DNA from: Bordetella parapertussis
GTDB lineage: Bacteria > Pseudomonadota > Gammaproteobacteria > Burkholderiales > Burkholderiaceae_B
Direction of reading: 5' to 3'
Length of the DNA: 32,950 nt
NCBI GenBank assembly: GCA_945887835.1
Contig: CAMCZQ010000015.1
Coordinates: 1 to 32,950, forward strand
Of this stretch, positions 1 through 6,947 are shown one piece after another. Under the pieces are notes generated by a model. It saw nothing but the letters and a program-made list of their open reading frames with translations, was not told the DNA's origin and did no database searches. The first letter of the stretch is position 1. Each line of letters begins with the position of its first letter. A program made the position numbers and the translations under genes.

Positions 1-645
1 CACGGTTTGGTGATTGTGCCGCTTTCAATCTATGCGGCAAGCCTGGCAAAAACATTTGATGTCCCTGTTTGGTTCGATACGTTCGGTACCTGGGTGTCAA
101 TCACGATTTTGCTTGGCCTAGCCGTCTTAAATCTGTTGAGTGTGCTGGGCACGCCTGCACACGAAGCGGTGCAGCTCAAGGGTTGGCGCCAAAGTTTTTT
201 TGCTCGCATGCTAAATGTTCGTCATCCTGGCGCAATGCTCGCGGTTGGCGCAGTGTTTGCGCTGTCTTTTGACACGCTGAGTCAAGCGTCTTTGTTTGTA
301 GTTCTTGCCAGTAAATATCAGGCTTGGCACTTTGCAGTGATTTTCGCGCTGCTCTTTGTGGTTGGGATGCTGATTACCGATGGCATCAACGGCTTATTCA
401 TCGCTAAGTTGATCAAACGGTCTGATCACACGGCGCGAGTTGCCTCAAGGGTGATGGCGCTTGCGGTCTCGGGCGTGAGTATCTTGGTAGCGGTCGTCAG
501 TATTTTGAGCGAAATTAATCCAACTTTTGACGGCTGGCGCTCGGGCAAAGAAGTCTGGCTAGGGGTATTTATCGTTGCCATACTGGTCGCGAGTTACTTT
601 GTAGGGCAGCGGTTGAGCAAGCCCTATATCACTAAGCAATATTAA
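1..645 (+). CDS. NiCoT-like nickel/cobalt transporter, 5'-truncated by window edge
   Basis: This integral membrane protein is open from base 1 in the same frame and runs to a TAA at 643-645, so the N-terminus lies outside the window. The visible 214 residues are mostly hydrophobic, with about five membrane-spanning stretches. An internal helix carries a 'ALSFDTLSQ' segment and a later one 'GMLITDGINGL'. These resemble the paired signatures of HoxN/NixA (NiCoT) nickel-cobalt permeases, GFDTATE and GMxLxDTxDG, but with substitutions, so the metal specificity is uncertain. It would move a divalent transition metal across the inner membrane. The next gene (fic) is in the same direction but has its own promoter, so the two are probably not one operon. 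It could instead be another multi-pass exporter of the NicO type. Confidence 0.55.
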   Translation, partial: HGLVIVPLSIYAASLAKTFDVPVWFDTFGTWVSITILLGLAVLNLLSVLGTPAHEAVQLKGWRQSFFARMLNVRHPGAMLAVGAVFALSFDTLSQASLFVVLASKYQAWHFAVIFALLFVVGMLITDGINGLFIAKLIKRSDHTARVASRVMALAVSGVSILVAVVSILSEINPTFDGWRSGKEVWLGVFIVAILVASYFVGQRLSKPYITKQY

Positions 646-659
646 GCATATGCAATTTT

Positions 660-763
660 CACCTCAGCTTTGAGGCGACATTAGAATTTTTACGCTTCAT
701 CAGTGAGGCGATATTCTTACATTTACGCTTCAACTTTGAAGCGATTAAATATATAATACGCTT
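660..763 (+). repeat. 33-bp-periodic array of palindromic sites upstream of fic (probable operator array)
   Basis: Three related dyads start at 660, 693 and 726, exactly 33 bp apart. The third, CGCTTCAACTTTGAAGCG (726-743), is an almost perfect palindrome with 8-bp arms. The second, CGCTTCATCAGTGAGGCG (693-710), and the first, CACCTCAGCTTTGAGGCG (660-677), are imperfect versions. Over 19 bp each matches the third at about 15 positions. A fourth half-site, CGCTT at 759-763, falls in the same register and abuts the fic ATG. The third dyad covers the expected -35 region of the fic promoter, so occupancy should block transcription. The likely binder is the C-terminal winged-helix domain of Fic itself; that is inference. 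Confidence 0.7.
752..757 (+). promoter_or_regulatory. fic -10 box (TATAAT), predicted leaderless start
   Basis: A perfect TATAAT lies 7 nt upstream of the fic ATG (765), which places the expected transcription start at or next to the A of the start codon. No Shine-Dalgarno sequence precedes the ATG. The -35 region (about 729-734, weak match) lies inside the third palindrome of the array. Confidence 0.6.
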
Positions 764-764
764 T

Positions 765-1889
765 ATGTATCTCTGGCAAGCGCCCAATTGGCCCCATTTT
801 CAATACGATCTGACTGCTTTGCAGCCGACTTTGGCGCGGGCGCGGGTCGCGCAGGGGCGCGTGCTCGGTCTGGCTGGTACGTTGCAGTTGGTCGACCTGG
901 CTCAATTAGAGCTTGAGGGTTGGGCAGCCGAGGCCGTCGCCACCGCCGAAATCGAAGGCGAGGTGCTGCAAGTTCACTCAGTGCGTGCCTCGGTCGCCCG
1001 TAGGCTTGGCTTGCCCGGCGCACCGAATGTGTTTCGCGATGCCCGTACCGAGGCCACGCTTGATGTGTTGCAAGCTGCGATCAAACGTTGGCAACATCCC
1101 TTAAGCGACGAAGACCTGTTCACGTGGCAGGCGGCGTTGTTTCCTGAAGGGCGCAGTGCGGGCGTCAAGATACAAATAGGTGCATATCGACAGCACACTC
1201 AGGCCATGCAGATTGTCACAGTCAAGTACGGTGCACCAGATATTGTTCATTACCAGGCGCCTGCTTCAGTTGATGTGCCCGCGCAGATGATGCAATTGAT
1301 TGCTTGGTTTAATGACAGCGCAAAGAGTTGCGATGGCCTAGTGCGCGCAGCGCTTGCACACTTATGGTTTGAGGCGATTCACCCCTTCGAGGATGGTAAT
1401 GGTCGAGTGGGGCGTGCGTTCAGTGAGTTGGCGCTTGCGCAAGACATGCAAAGTTCGCAGCGTATCTGGAGCTTATCCCAACAAATCATGAATGATCGTT
1501 CGGGATACTACGAGCAACTACAAGCCGCAACGTCAAGTGACACACTTGATGTGACACCTTGGGTTGAGTGGTTTGTTGCTTGCATCGAACGCGCTGCACA
1601 GGCGGCGCTTAAGCAAATGCAAGCCGCAATTGAAAAGACACGCTACTTTTCAACGCTCAGAGATTTGCACCCCACGCTTACTGCGTCTCAATTAAAGATC
1701 TTGGGGAAGCTGTTTGAGGCGCAGCCTGAGGGGTTTTTAGGGGGAATGAGCACGTCTAAATATGTGAACATTACTGGCCAGTCACGCGCCACCGCCTATC
1801 GCGAGCTCACAGACATGAGTCAGTTGGGGTTGCTTGAGCAATACGGTCAGGGGCGAGGTGCGCGTTACCGAATCGTGCCTCTAAGTTAA
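765..1889 (+). CDS. Fic family AMP-transferase with N-terminal inhibitory motif and C-terminal winged helix
   Basis: Fic proteins transfer AMP (AMPylation) from ATP to hydroxyl side chains of target proteins. The 374-residue protein has an N-terminal DUF4172-like domain starting MYLWQAPNWPHF, a central Fic core with the full catalytic motif HPFEDGNGRVGR at residues 206-217 (His206 catalytic), and a C-terminal winged-helix region (about 300-374). A class II inhibitory motif, TAEIEG at residues 60-65 (fits [S/T]xxxE[G/N], with Glu64 the autoinhibitory residue), precedes the core, so the enzyme is probably self-restrained without a separate antitoxin gene. The start is fixed by the TATAAT placed 7 nt upstream; no ribosome binding site is seen. 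The stop overlaps the convergent HAD gene by 4 nt (TTAA). The C-terminal domain probably binds the palindrome array upstream. Target proteins are unknown. Confidence 0.9.
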   Translation: MYLWQAPNWPHFQYDLTALQPTLARARVAQGRVLGLAGTLQLVDLAQLELEGWAAEAVATAEIEGEVLQVHSVRASVARRLGLPGAPNVFRDARTEATLDVLQAAIKRWQHPLSDEDLFTWQAALFPEGRSAGVKIQIGAYRQHTQAMQIVTVKYGAPDIVHYQAPASVDVPAQMMQLIAWFNDSAKSCDGLVRAALAHLWFEAIHPFEDGNGRVGRAFSELALAQDMQSSQRIWSLSQQIMNDRSGYYEQLQAATSSDTLDVTPWVEWFVACIERAAQAALKQMQAAIEKTRYFSTLRDLHPTLTASQLKILGKLFEAQPEGFLGGMSTSKYVNITGQSRATAYRELTDMSQLGLLEQYGQGRGARYRIVPLS

Positions 1890-2605
1890 ACCCCCATCTG
1901 CGTAGCCAAATCCCGAATATCTTTTGCCACCACATCCCACGCCTCGGTCGCAACCAGGTTGTCAGTTTGTGTAGGACCATACTCAGTTGGACGTGGCCAG
2001 AAGGCCGTTTTCAGGCCACAGTTTTTAGCGGCGAGCAGATCGTTGTTATGTGCTGCGCACATCATCACCTCTGAGGGATCTAAGCGCAGCGCGTGACATA
2101 CGCCAAGATACGACTCGGGCTGTGGCTTGTAGCATCGAAATACTTCGGTGGATAAATTCAAATCCCAGGGCAGGCCTGTGTATTTGGCGATGTCAGTCAG
2201 CAGTGAGATGTTGCCGTTTGAAAGTGGGGCAATGATGTATTTGCTTTTTAGGCGTGTCAGTCCGCCCACTGCATCAGGCCAACCATCTAGGCGATGCCAC
2301 ACTTTATTGACGTGCTCGCGTTGCGGCTCTGTCATTTTGCTTAGGCCATATTGCTCAATCAGCACGTCAAGCGATTCGCGATGCAATACATCTAGCACGG
2401 TGAATTCGCGCTTGCCACTGCGGCAGGCTTCCATCGAAGGCTGATACATACTGCGCCATTGTTCAGCGAACACAGTCCAGTCAGCCTGAAAACCATTTTC
2501 GTTGCCCCAGCGGGTAAGATCACGCACGATACTGCCGCGCCAGTCAACGACCGACCCAAACGTATCGAACACCATGGCTTTAACGGTAGAGTGAAGTGAG
2601 GACAT
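1886..2605 (-). CDS. haloacid dehalogenase type II-like HAD hydrolase
   Basis: This 239-residue HAD-superfamily hydrolase resembles L-2-haloacid dehalogenases, which replace the halogen of 2-haloalkanoic acids by hydroxyl through an Asp-ester intermediate. The HAD motif I is VFDTFGSV with nucleophile Asp14. Motif II is PLSNGN, a conserved Lys occurs in YKPQPESY, and motif III is in the 'CAAHNNDLLAA' stretch. Characterised dehalogenases have DxYGT after the nucleophile; here the Tyr is Phe and the Thr is Ser, so activity on haloacids is plausible but not certain. A Shine-Dalgarno GGAG lies about 11 nt before the ATG. A 14-bp perfect palindrome stands 56 nt upstream and may be its operator. The gene is convergent with fic and shares 4 nt with it. 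Confidence 0.8.
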   Translation of the reverse strand: MSSLHSTVKAMVFDTFGSVVDWRGSIVRDLTRWGNENGFQADWTVFAEQWRSMYQPSMEACRSGKREFTVLDVLHRESLDVLIEQYGLSKMTEPQREHVNKVWHRLDGWPDAVGGLTRLKSKYIIAPLSNGNISLLTDIAKYTGLPWDLNLSTEVFRCYKPQPESYLGVCHALRLDPSEVMMCAAHNNDLLAAKNCGLKTAFWPRPTEYGPTQTDNLVATEAWDVVAKDIRDLATQMGV

Positions 2606-2660
2606 GCTTTTTGCTCCGAACTTTTATGTTGAGTGATTCTTATTGACTTAGACTTGATAG

Positions 2661-2674
2661 GGTACACGTGTACC
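2661..2674. promoter_or_regulatory. 14-bp perfect palindrome, possible operator of the HAD gene
   Basis: GGTACACGTGTACC is a perfect 14-bp palindrome in the AT-richer leader of the HAD gene, 56 nt upstream of its start. Sites of this size and symmetry are typical for dimeric repressors such as TetR, GntR or LacI types. No regulator gene is adjacent, so the binder is unknown. Confidence 0.4.
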
Positions 2675-2688
2675 TGGCTATGGGTTAT

Positions 2689-2733
2689 TTAGGCGGTCAA
2701 ACTGATATTTTTATCAAACACAGTATCTACCAT
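2689..2733 (-). pseudogene. relic of a PIN-domain (VapC-type) toxin gene, first few codons only
   Basis: An ATG overlaps the end of the antitoxin relic (ATGGTAG) and opens a 14-codon reading frame beginning Met-Val-Asp-Thr, then soon reaches TAA. Many VapC-type toxins that overlap an RHH antitoxin begin with MVDT and an essential first Asp. The rest of the PIN domain is absent; the sequence after codon 5 does not resemble one. This supports a deleted toxin-antitoxin operon. The evidence is short and rests mainly on the overlap geometry with the antitoxin remnant. Confidence 0.4.
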
Positions 2734-2918
2734 TCTGAGCGCACCTGCGCTTGATATTTCTGTCCATCAACCAATTGTTCCTTCCAGAGCCCGAAAGCAG
2801 TGGCAGTCTGGTTTTGCTGTCCCAAATAAAGACTAATCGCTCGCCGAACTAACTCAGCTCGCGACGTCTTTTCGAAGCGGCAAAGGGCGGACAAATCGTC
2901 AAGCAGTGGATTCGGGTG
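2727..2918 (-). pseudogene. N-terminally truncated ribbon-helix-helix antitoxin relic
   Basis: Reading the minus strand from 2918, 63 codons run from HPNPLLDDLSALCRF through EKTSRAELVRRAISLYL to AFGLWKEQLVDG and end in SEW followed by TAG. The middle part is the two-helix portion of a CopG/RHH DNA-binding domain, and the AFGLWK...EW tail is the kind seen in VapB-like antitoxins. An in-frame TGA stands just before the His codon, there is no ATG, and the N-terminal beta-strand that contacts DNA is missing. The break is next to a large inverted repeat. It is therefore probably nonfunctional. A frameshift rather than a deletion at the N-terminus is possible. Confidence 0.6.
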
Positions 2919-2926
2919 TCAATACT

Positions 2927-2991
2927 GTTTGAGGTGAAGTCGCGATGAACTTGACTTTAGATTAAGTTCATCGCGTGAGCAAGCCTCAAAC
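2927..2991. repeat. large two-part inverted repeat
   Basis: The perfect 12-bp arms CGCGATGAACTT (2941-2952) and AAGTTCATCGCG (2964-2975) flank an 11-nt loop. Outside them GTTTGAGG (2927-2934) and CCTCAAAC (2984-2991) also pair. The structure fills the space between the truncated antitoxin relic and the stop codon of the SDR gene. No T-run follows on either strand, so it is not a typical intrinsic terminator. It may be a mobile palindromic element, a deletion junction or the former operator of the toxin-antitoxin operon. Confidence 0.65.
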
Positions 2992-2996
2992 AAAAA

Positions 2997-3770
2997 TTAC
3001 ATCACTGCAGAAGTACCACCATCAAGATTCACACTGCTACCCGTGACATAGCTCGAGGCTTCAGATGAAAAGAAAGCCACGACATTGGCCACTTCTTCAG
3101 CGCGGCCCACACGACCCAAAGGCACTTCTTTACCTTGCGCTTCATACAACTGTTCAACCGGGATACCAGCCTTGGCGGCTTTGCGCTCGTGCTGACCCGC
3201 GCGAATCAAACCGATACAAACACTGTTGACCAAAATGTTGTCAGCCGCAAATTCTTTTGACAAAGCCTTTGTCATGGCCAAGCCTGCCGCACGGGTCACC
3301 GTGGTTGGCATCGATTTAGCTTTTGGTTGTTTTGCACCAATGTTGGTGACGTTAATAATGCGGCCCCATTTATTTTTGCGCATTTCTGGGATCGCTAAGC
3401 GTGACAAACGAATCGCGGCAAACAGTTTCAAATCAAAGTCAGACTGCCAAGCTTGATCGGTAACCGATTCAAACTCGCCGGTTGCCGAAGTGCCGGCATT
3501 GTTGATCAGAATATCGATACGGCCGTAGGCTTTAAGGGTTTCTTGAATCAGGCGGGAGCAATCAGCCTCTTTGCTGACATCGGCCGAAATAGCCATGATC
3601 TTGCCGCCCGCGGCGCGAATTTCGCCGGCGACTTGATCTAATAATTCTTGTCCACGGGCAGCGATCACCACGGTGGCGCCCTCTTGAGCGAGCTTGGCTG
3701 CGCACGCCTTACCAATACCTTGAGAGCCGCCCGTTACGATGGCCACGCGATTTGTCAGTTGTAAGTCCAT
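2997..3770 (-). CDS. SDR-family protein lacking the canonical catalytic Ser-Tyr-Lys
   Basis: This 257-residue short-chain dehydrogenase/reductase fold has a clear NAD(P)-binding TGGSQGIG (residues 13-20), NNAG (90-93) and the usual C-terminal YVTGSSVNLDGG. Such proteins are often annotated as 3-oxoacyl-ACP reductases. The active site is unusual: where classical members have Ser, Tyr and Lys, this one has Asn143, Thr156 and Arg160 (context SMPTTVTRAAGLAMTK). It may therefore be a non-canonical or non-redox SDR whose substrate cannot be predicted. The gene is divergent from the peptide-binding protein gene, with about 110 bp between the two starts. It is otherwise full length and shows no sign of decay. 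Confidence 0.85.
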   Translation of the reverse strand: MDLQLTNRVAIVTGGSQGIGKACAAKLAQEGATVVIAARGQELLDQVAGEIRAAGGKIMAISADVSKEADCSRLIQETLKAYGRIDILINNAGTSATGEFESVTDQAWQSDFDLKLFAAIRLSRLAIPEMRKNKWGRIINVTNIGAKQPKAKSMPTTVTRAAGLAMTKALSKEFAADNILVNSVCIGLIRAGQHERKAAKAGIPVEQLYEAQGKEVPLGRVGRAEEVANVVAFFSSEASSYVTGSSVNLDGGTSAVM

Positions 3771-3850
3771 TTTATGTCTCCAATACAGGGTCTAAAAGCT
3801 CGTTTGTGTGGGTATTCTACATAGAGGGGTTCGCTCAAGCTTAATTCAGC

Positions 3851-3856
3851 TAGAAT
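3851..3856 (+). promoter_or_regulatory. candidate -10 box for the binding-protein/argE operon
   Basis: TAGAAT lies 26 nt before the ATG at 3883 and 15 nt before the Shine-Dalgarno AGGAG (3872-3876). No strong -35 hexamer is seen; TTCGCT at 3830-3835 is a weak candidate at 15-bp spacing. Confidence 0.35.
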
Positions 3857-3882
3857 CGTTACACAATACACAGGAGTTTGCC

Positions 3883-5457
3883 ATGCGTCTACGCCGTTTA
3901 TCCAGTCTGATCGTGCTTCCGATTGCTGCGGCCTTAATTGGGCTTTCTGCGCACGCCGCTAACCTGCGAATTGGAGTGGGCGCTGACATCACCTCGATGG
4001 ACCCGCATTTTGTGAATTTGTTTCCAAATAACGGCGTCGCTGAACATATTTATGACAAATTGGTAGGCTTGGATGCGGATTCGCGTCTGATCCCCGCGTT
4101 GGCCGAATCCTGGAAAACCATCGACCCAACGACGTGGGAATTTAAACTGCGAAAAGACGTGAAGTTTAGCGACGGCAGTCCGTTTACGGCAGCAGACGTT
4201 GTGTTTAGTTATGACCGCGTCGGGAAAATCCCAAACAGTCCAGGCCCCTTCACGTTGTACACCAAGGCGATTATTGCGAGCGAGATCGTAGACGACCACA
4301 CGATTCGTTTTAAAACAGCCGCACCGTATCCCCTGTTGCCTAACGATTTATCGACAATTTATATCTTGTCGAAAAAAGTGGCTGAAACCGCTACAACCGA
4401 AGATTTCAACGCTGGCAAGGTCAATATCGGTACCGGGCCCTTTAAGTTTGGCGAGTTTAAGCGTGGCGATCGCGTAGAGTTGGTGCGAAATGATGGGTAC
4501 TGGGGTAGAAAATCCGACTGGGAAAAAGTTACCTTGCGAATCTTGCCGAACGATCCGACTCGTGTGGCAGCGTTGCTCGCAGGCGACGTAGATGCGATTG
4601 AAAATATTCCTACACCTGATCTGACCAAAATTAAAGCGAATCCAAACCTATTAACCTCGACGAAAACTTCGCACCGAATTATTTTCTTTAACCTGGATCA
4701 GCAGCGGGACGTTACGCCTTTTGCCACGGCAAAAGACGGTACACCTCTTGCGAAGAATCCCTTTAAAGACTTAAAGGTTCGTCAGGCCATCTCTAAAGCG
4801 ATTGACCGCGAAGCGATTAAAGCGCGTGTCATGGAAGGCCTTTCCTTGCCCAGTAACAACCTTGTGCCGGCGCCTATGTTTGGCCATGCCCCTTCCTTAA
4901 CGCCTGAAAAATACGATGTTGCCGCAGCCAAGGCGTTGTTAGCCGAGGCCGGTTACCCAGACGGCTTCGCCTTAACGCTACACGCACCGAACAATCGTTA
5001 TGTGAATGACGATCAAATCGCGCAGGCCGTGGCACAAATGCTGACTCGCGCAGGCATTGTGACAAAAATTCAAACCATGCCAATGGCTGTCTATTTAGGA
5101 CGTGCCAGTAAGCTTGAGTATTCGATGACGATGTTGGGTTGGGGCGCGTCAACCGGCGAATCGTCTTCGGCTCTGCGCCCCTTGGTGGCGACCAATCAGC
5201 CTGATAAGGGCTTAGGCACATTTAACTGGGGTCGCTATTCGAATCCCAAGATGGATGCTGTGCTGGCAAAGGCGATGAGCACGATCGACGATAAGCAGCG
5301 TGAGGCCTTGCTGCAAGAGGCCGCGATTTTATCGCTTCAAGACGTGGGGATCGTACCGATACATCATCAGATTAATACCTGGGCGACAAAAAAAGGTGTG
5401 GTGTACACGCCCCGCACAGATGAGTACACCCTGGCCAATGAATTTAGGCCGCAGTAG
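3883..5457 (+). CDS. ABC transporter substrate-binding protein, family 5 (DppA/OppA type)
   Basis: This periplasmic receptor of an ABC importer for peptides or similar small solutes has 524 residues, the usual family size. I chose the ATG at 3883 because it has a good Shine-Dalgarno AGGAG 6 nt upstream and begins a clean signal peptide (basic MRLRR, a hydrophobic core, cleavage after AHA). A longer frame from 3808 would place extra residues before the signal peptide. Family 5 features follow: 'ADITSMDPHF' at the mature N-terminus, 'LAESWKTIDPTTWEFKLR' and 'VKFSDGSPFTAADVVFSYDR'. No permease or ATPase gene is nearby, so it must work with components encoded elsewhere. The ArgE-like deacylase follows 55 nt later and could act on the imported substrate. 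Confidence 0.9.
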   Translation: MRLRRLSSLIVLPIAAALIGLSAHAANLRIGVGADITSMDPHFVNLFPNNGVAEHIYDKLVGLDADSRLIPALAESWKTIDPTTWEFKLRKDVKFSDGSPFTAADVVFSYDRVGKIPNSPGPFTLYTKAIIASEIVDDHTIRFKTAAPYPLLPNDLSTIYILSKKVAETATTEDFNAGKVNIGTGPFKFGEFKRGDRVELVRNDGYWGRKSDWEKVTLRILPNDPTRVAALLAGDVDAIENIPTPDLTKIKANPNLLTSTKTSHRIIFFNLDQQRDVTPFATAKDGTPLAKNPFKDLKVRQAISKAIDREAIKARVMEGLSLPSNNLVPAPMFGHAPSLTPEKYDVAAAKALLAEAGYPDGFALTLHAPNNRYVNDDQIAQAVAQMLTRAGIVTKIQTMPMAVYLGRASKLEYSMTMLGWGASTGESSSALRPLVATNQPDKGLGTFNWGRYSNPKMDAVLAKAMSTIDDKQREALLQEAAILSLQDVGIVPIHHQINTWATKKGVVYTPRTDEYTLANEFRPQ

Positions 5458-5512
5458 ATTTTTGAAACTAAGCCCGACTTTTTGAACAAGCCCTAAATAC
5501 ACTGAGCAACAC

Positions 5513-6694
5513 ATGACGACCTCGACCACACTGTCAAATACGATTGAACTGATCAAAACTCTGGTAGCGTTTGACACGACCAGTCGCGAGTCAAACTTAG
5601 GCCTCATCGAGTTTGTGCGCGATCATTTAAAGGGTTTGGGTCTTGCAACCCGCCTGTCTTACGACGCTGAAAAGCGCAAGGCAAATTTGTTTGCCACCTT
5701 AGGCGATCAAAAAACGCGTGGCATCGTGTTGTGTGGTCACACTGACGTGGTGCCGGTTGACGGGCAAGCCTGGGATACCGATCCGTTTAAAGCGCACATT
5801 GCCGATGGTCGTATTTATGGTCGCGGTGCGGTTGACATGAAAGGCTTTATTGCGGCGTCGTTAGCGATGCTACCGGCTTATATGAATAGTGAGCTCAAAC
5901 AGCCCTTGCATATTGGTTTGACCTATGACGAAGAGGTTGGGTGCATTGGTGTGCAAACCTTGATTCGTGATTTGGCTGCCGCCAATATTCACCCGGCCGG
6001 CTGCTTTGTCGGTGAGCCGACCCGTATGCAAGTGATGACGGGGCACAAAGGCATGCGCGTGACGCGTTGCCGCGTGCGTGGCCTAGAGGCCCACTCTTCG
6101 ATGGTGCCCGAGGCAGTCAACGCGATTGAATACGCTGGCCGCTTGATTGAAAAAATTCGCTCAATGTCGATACAAATGCAAGCCAATGGCCCCTTTGATC
6201 CGCTGTTTCAAACACCGCATACCACCATGCAAACAGGCGTGATCAAAGGCGGTACAGCGCCTAATATCGTGGCCAAAGATTGCGAGTTTATTTTTGATTG
6301 CCGCACCTTGCCGCAAAGCAACTCAGATGAGTTGATCAAACAAGTGCAAGAGTACGCCGAGGTATTGAAAGCCGAGATGCGCAAGATTTCTGCTCAGGCA
6401 GATATTGAGTTTGAAACCATTTCTAATTCAGTGCCGCTTTCAACGGATCACGAAGCGCCAATCTCGTATTTGGGCAAAGCGTTAGCGCGTAATAATCTGC
6501 TGGGTCGCGTGTCGTTTGCCACCGACGCAGGTTGGTTAAATCACGCTGGGATCCCTTGCGTCGTAGTCGGGCCTGGCGACATTGCAGTCGCGCACAAGCC
6601 CAATGAATTTATCGAAATCAGCCAGCTCGAAGAGTGCTTGGGCTTCATCGATCGCTTGCGCGAACGCATGACCCAAGAAGTTTTGCTAGCGTAA
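5513..6694 (+). CDS. argE: acetylornithine deacetylase-like M20 metallohydrolase
   Basis: This 393-residue zinc amidohydrolase of family M20 is most like ArgE, which removes the acetyl group from N-acetylornithine in arginine synthesis. Metal-site motifs are visible: GHTDVVP (first His and Asp), GRGAVDMKG (bridging Asp), the catalytic-base region DEEVGCIG, and GEPT. The dimerisation-domain signature GHKGM and a late His in 'AVAHKPNEF' are also present. The gene follows the solute-binding protein in the same direction, 55 nt apart. That makes a role in deacylating an imported N-acyl amino acid or peptide equally possible. Only a weak GAG precedes the ATG. The stop overlaps the convergent DUF2442 gene by 9 nt. 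Confidence 0.8.
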   Translation: MTTSTTLSNTIELIKTLVAFDTTSRESNLGLIEFVRDHLKGLGLATRLSYDAEKRKANLFATLGDQKTRGIVLCGHTDVVPVDGQAWDTDPFKAHIADGRIYGRGAVDMKGFIAASLAMLPAYMNSELKQPLHIGLTYDEEVGCIGVQTLIRDLAAANIHPAGCFVGEPTRMQVMTGHKGMRVTRCRVRGLEAHSSMVPEAVNAIEYAGRLIEKIRSMSIQMQANGPFDPLFQTPHTTMQTGVIKGGTAPNIVAKDCEFIFDCRTLPQSNSDELIKQVQEYAEVLKAEMRKISAQADIEFETISNSVPLSTDHEAPISYLGKALARNNLLGRVSFATDAGWLNHAGIPCVVVGPGDIAVAHKPNEFIEISQLEECLGFIDRLRERMTQEVLLA

Positions 6695-6940
6695 GACCCA
6701 CTCGCGGTTTGCCTTGATCGCGTTGTACATGGCGTCTGGGGCGAGGTCAATGTTGTTAGGCCAAGCGACCGCGCCGCGGTCGATGAAGGCCTGCTTAAAA
6801 AAATTGAAATCCTTGAGTGCAGAAAAAACCCCAGTCAGATGACTGGTTTCAAAACGCACCTCGCCCGAGGTGCCATCTGAAAAACGCACAAGCATCGAAA
6901 GCGGCGCGATTATTTTTAGGTCAACGACATCCCAAGGCAT
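6686..6940 (-). CDS. DUF2442 domain protein
   Basis: This 84-residue protein matches the DUF2442 pattern: an N-terminal beta-rich part with 'LVRFSDGTSGEV', then 'GVFSALKDFNFFKQAF' and the tail 'VAWPNNIDLAPDAMY'. Its function is unknown. The family is commonly found next to DUF4160 genes, as here (the DUF4160 stop is 7 nt upstream). That association has led to suggestions that such pairs act as toxin-antitoxin-like modules; this is inference and not shown by the sequence. The 3' end overlaps argE by 9 nt in convergent orientation. Confidence 0.8.
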   Translation of the reverse strand: MPWDVVDLKIIAPLSMLVRFSDGTSGEVRFETSHLTGVFSALKDFNFFKQAFIDRGAVAWPNNIDLAPDAMYNAIKANREWVLR

Positions 6941-6947
6941 CTTGCTC

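Noticed and set aside
2927-2991. intrinsic terminator of the SDR gene
   Set aside because: The hairpin is strong, but no T-run follows it on the minus strand, and the outer arms are unusual for a terminator.
3808-3882. 25-residue N-terminal extension of the peptide-binding protein
   Set aside because: It would bury the signal peptide; the ATG at 3883 has a clear AGGAG and starts the signal sequence.
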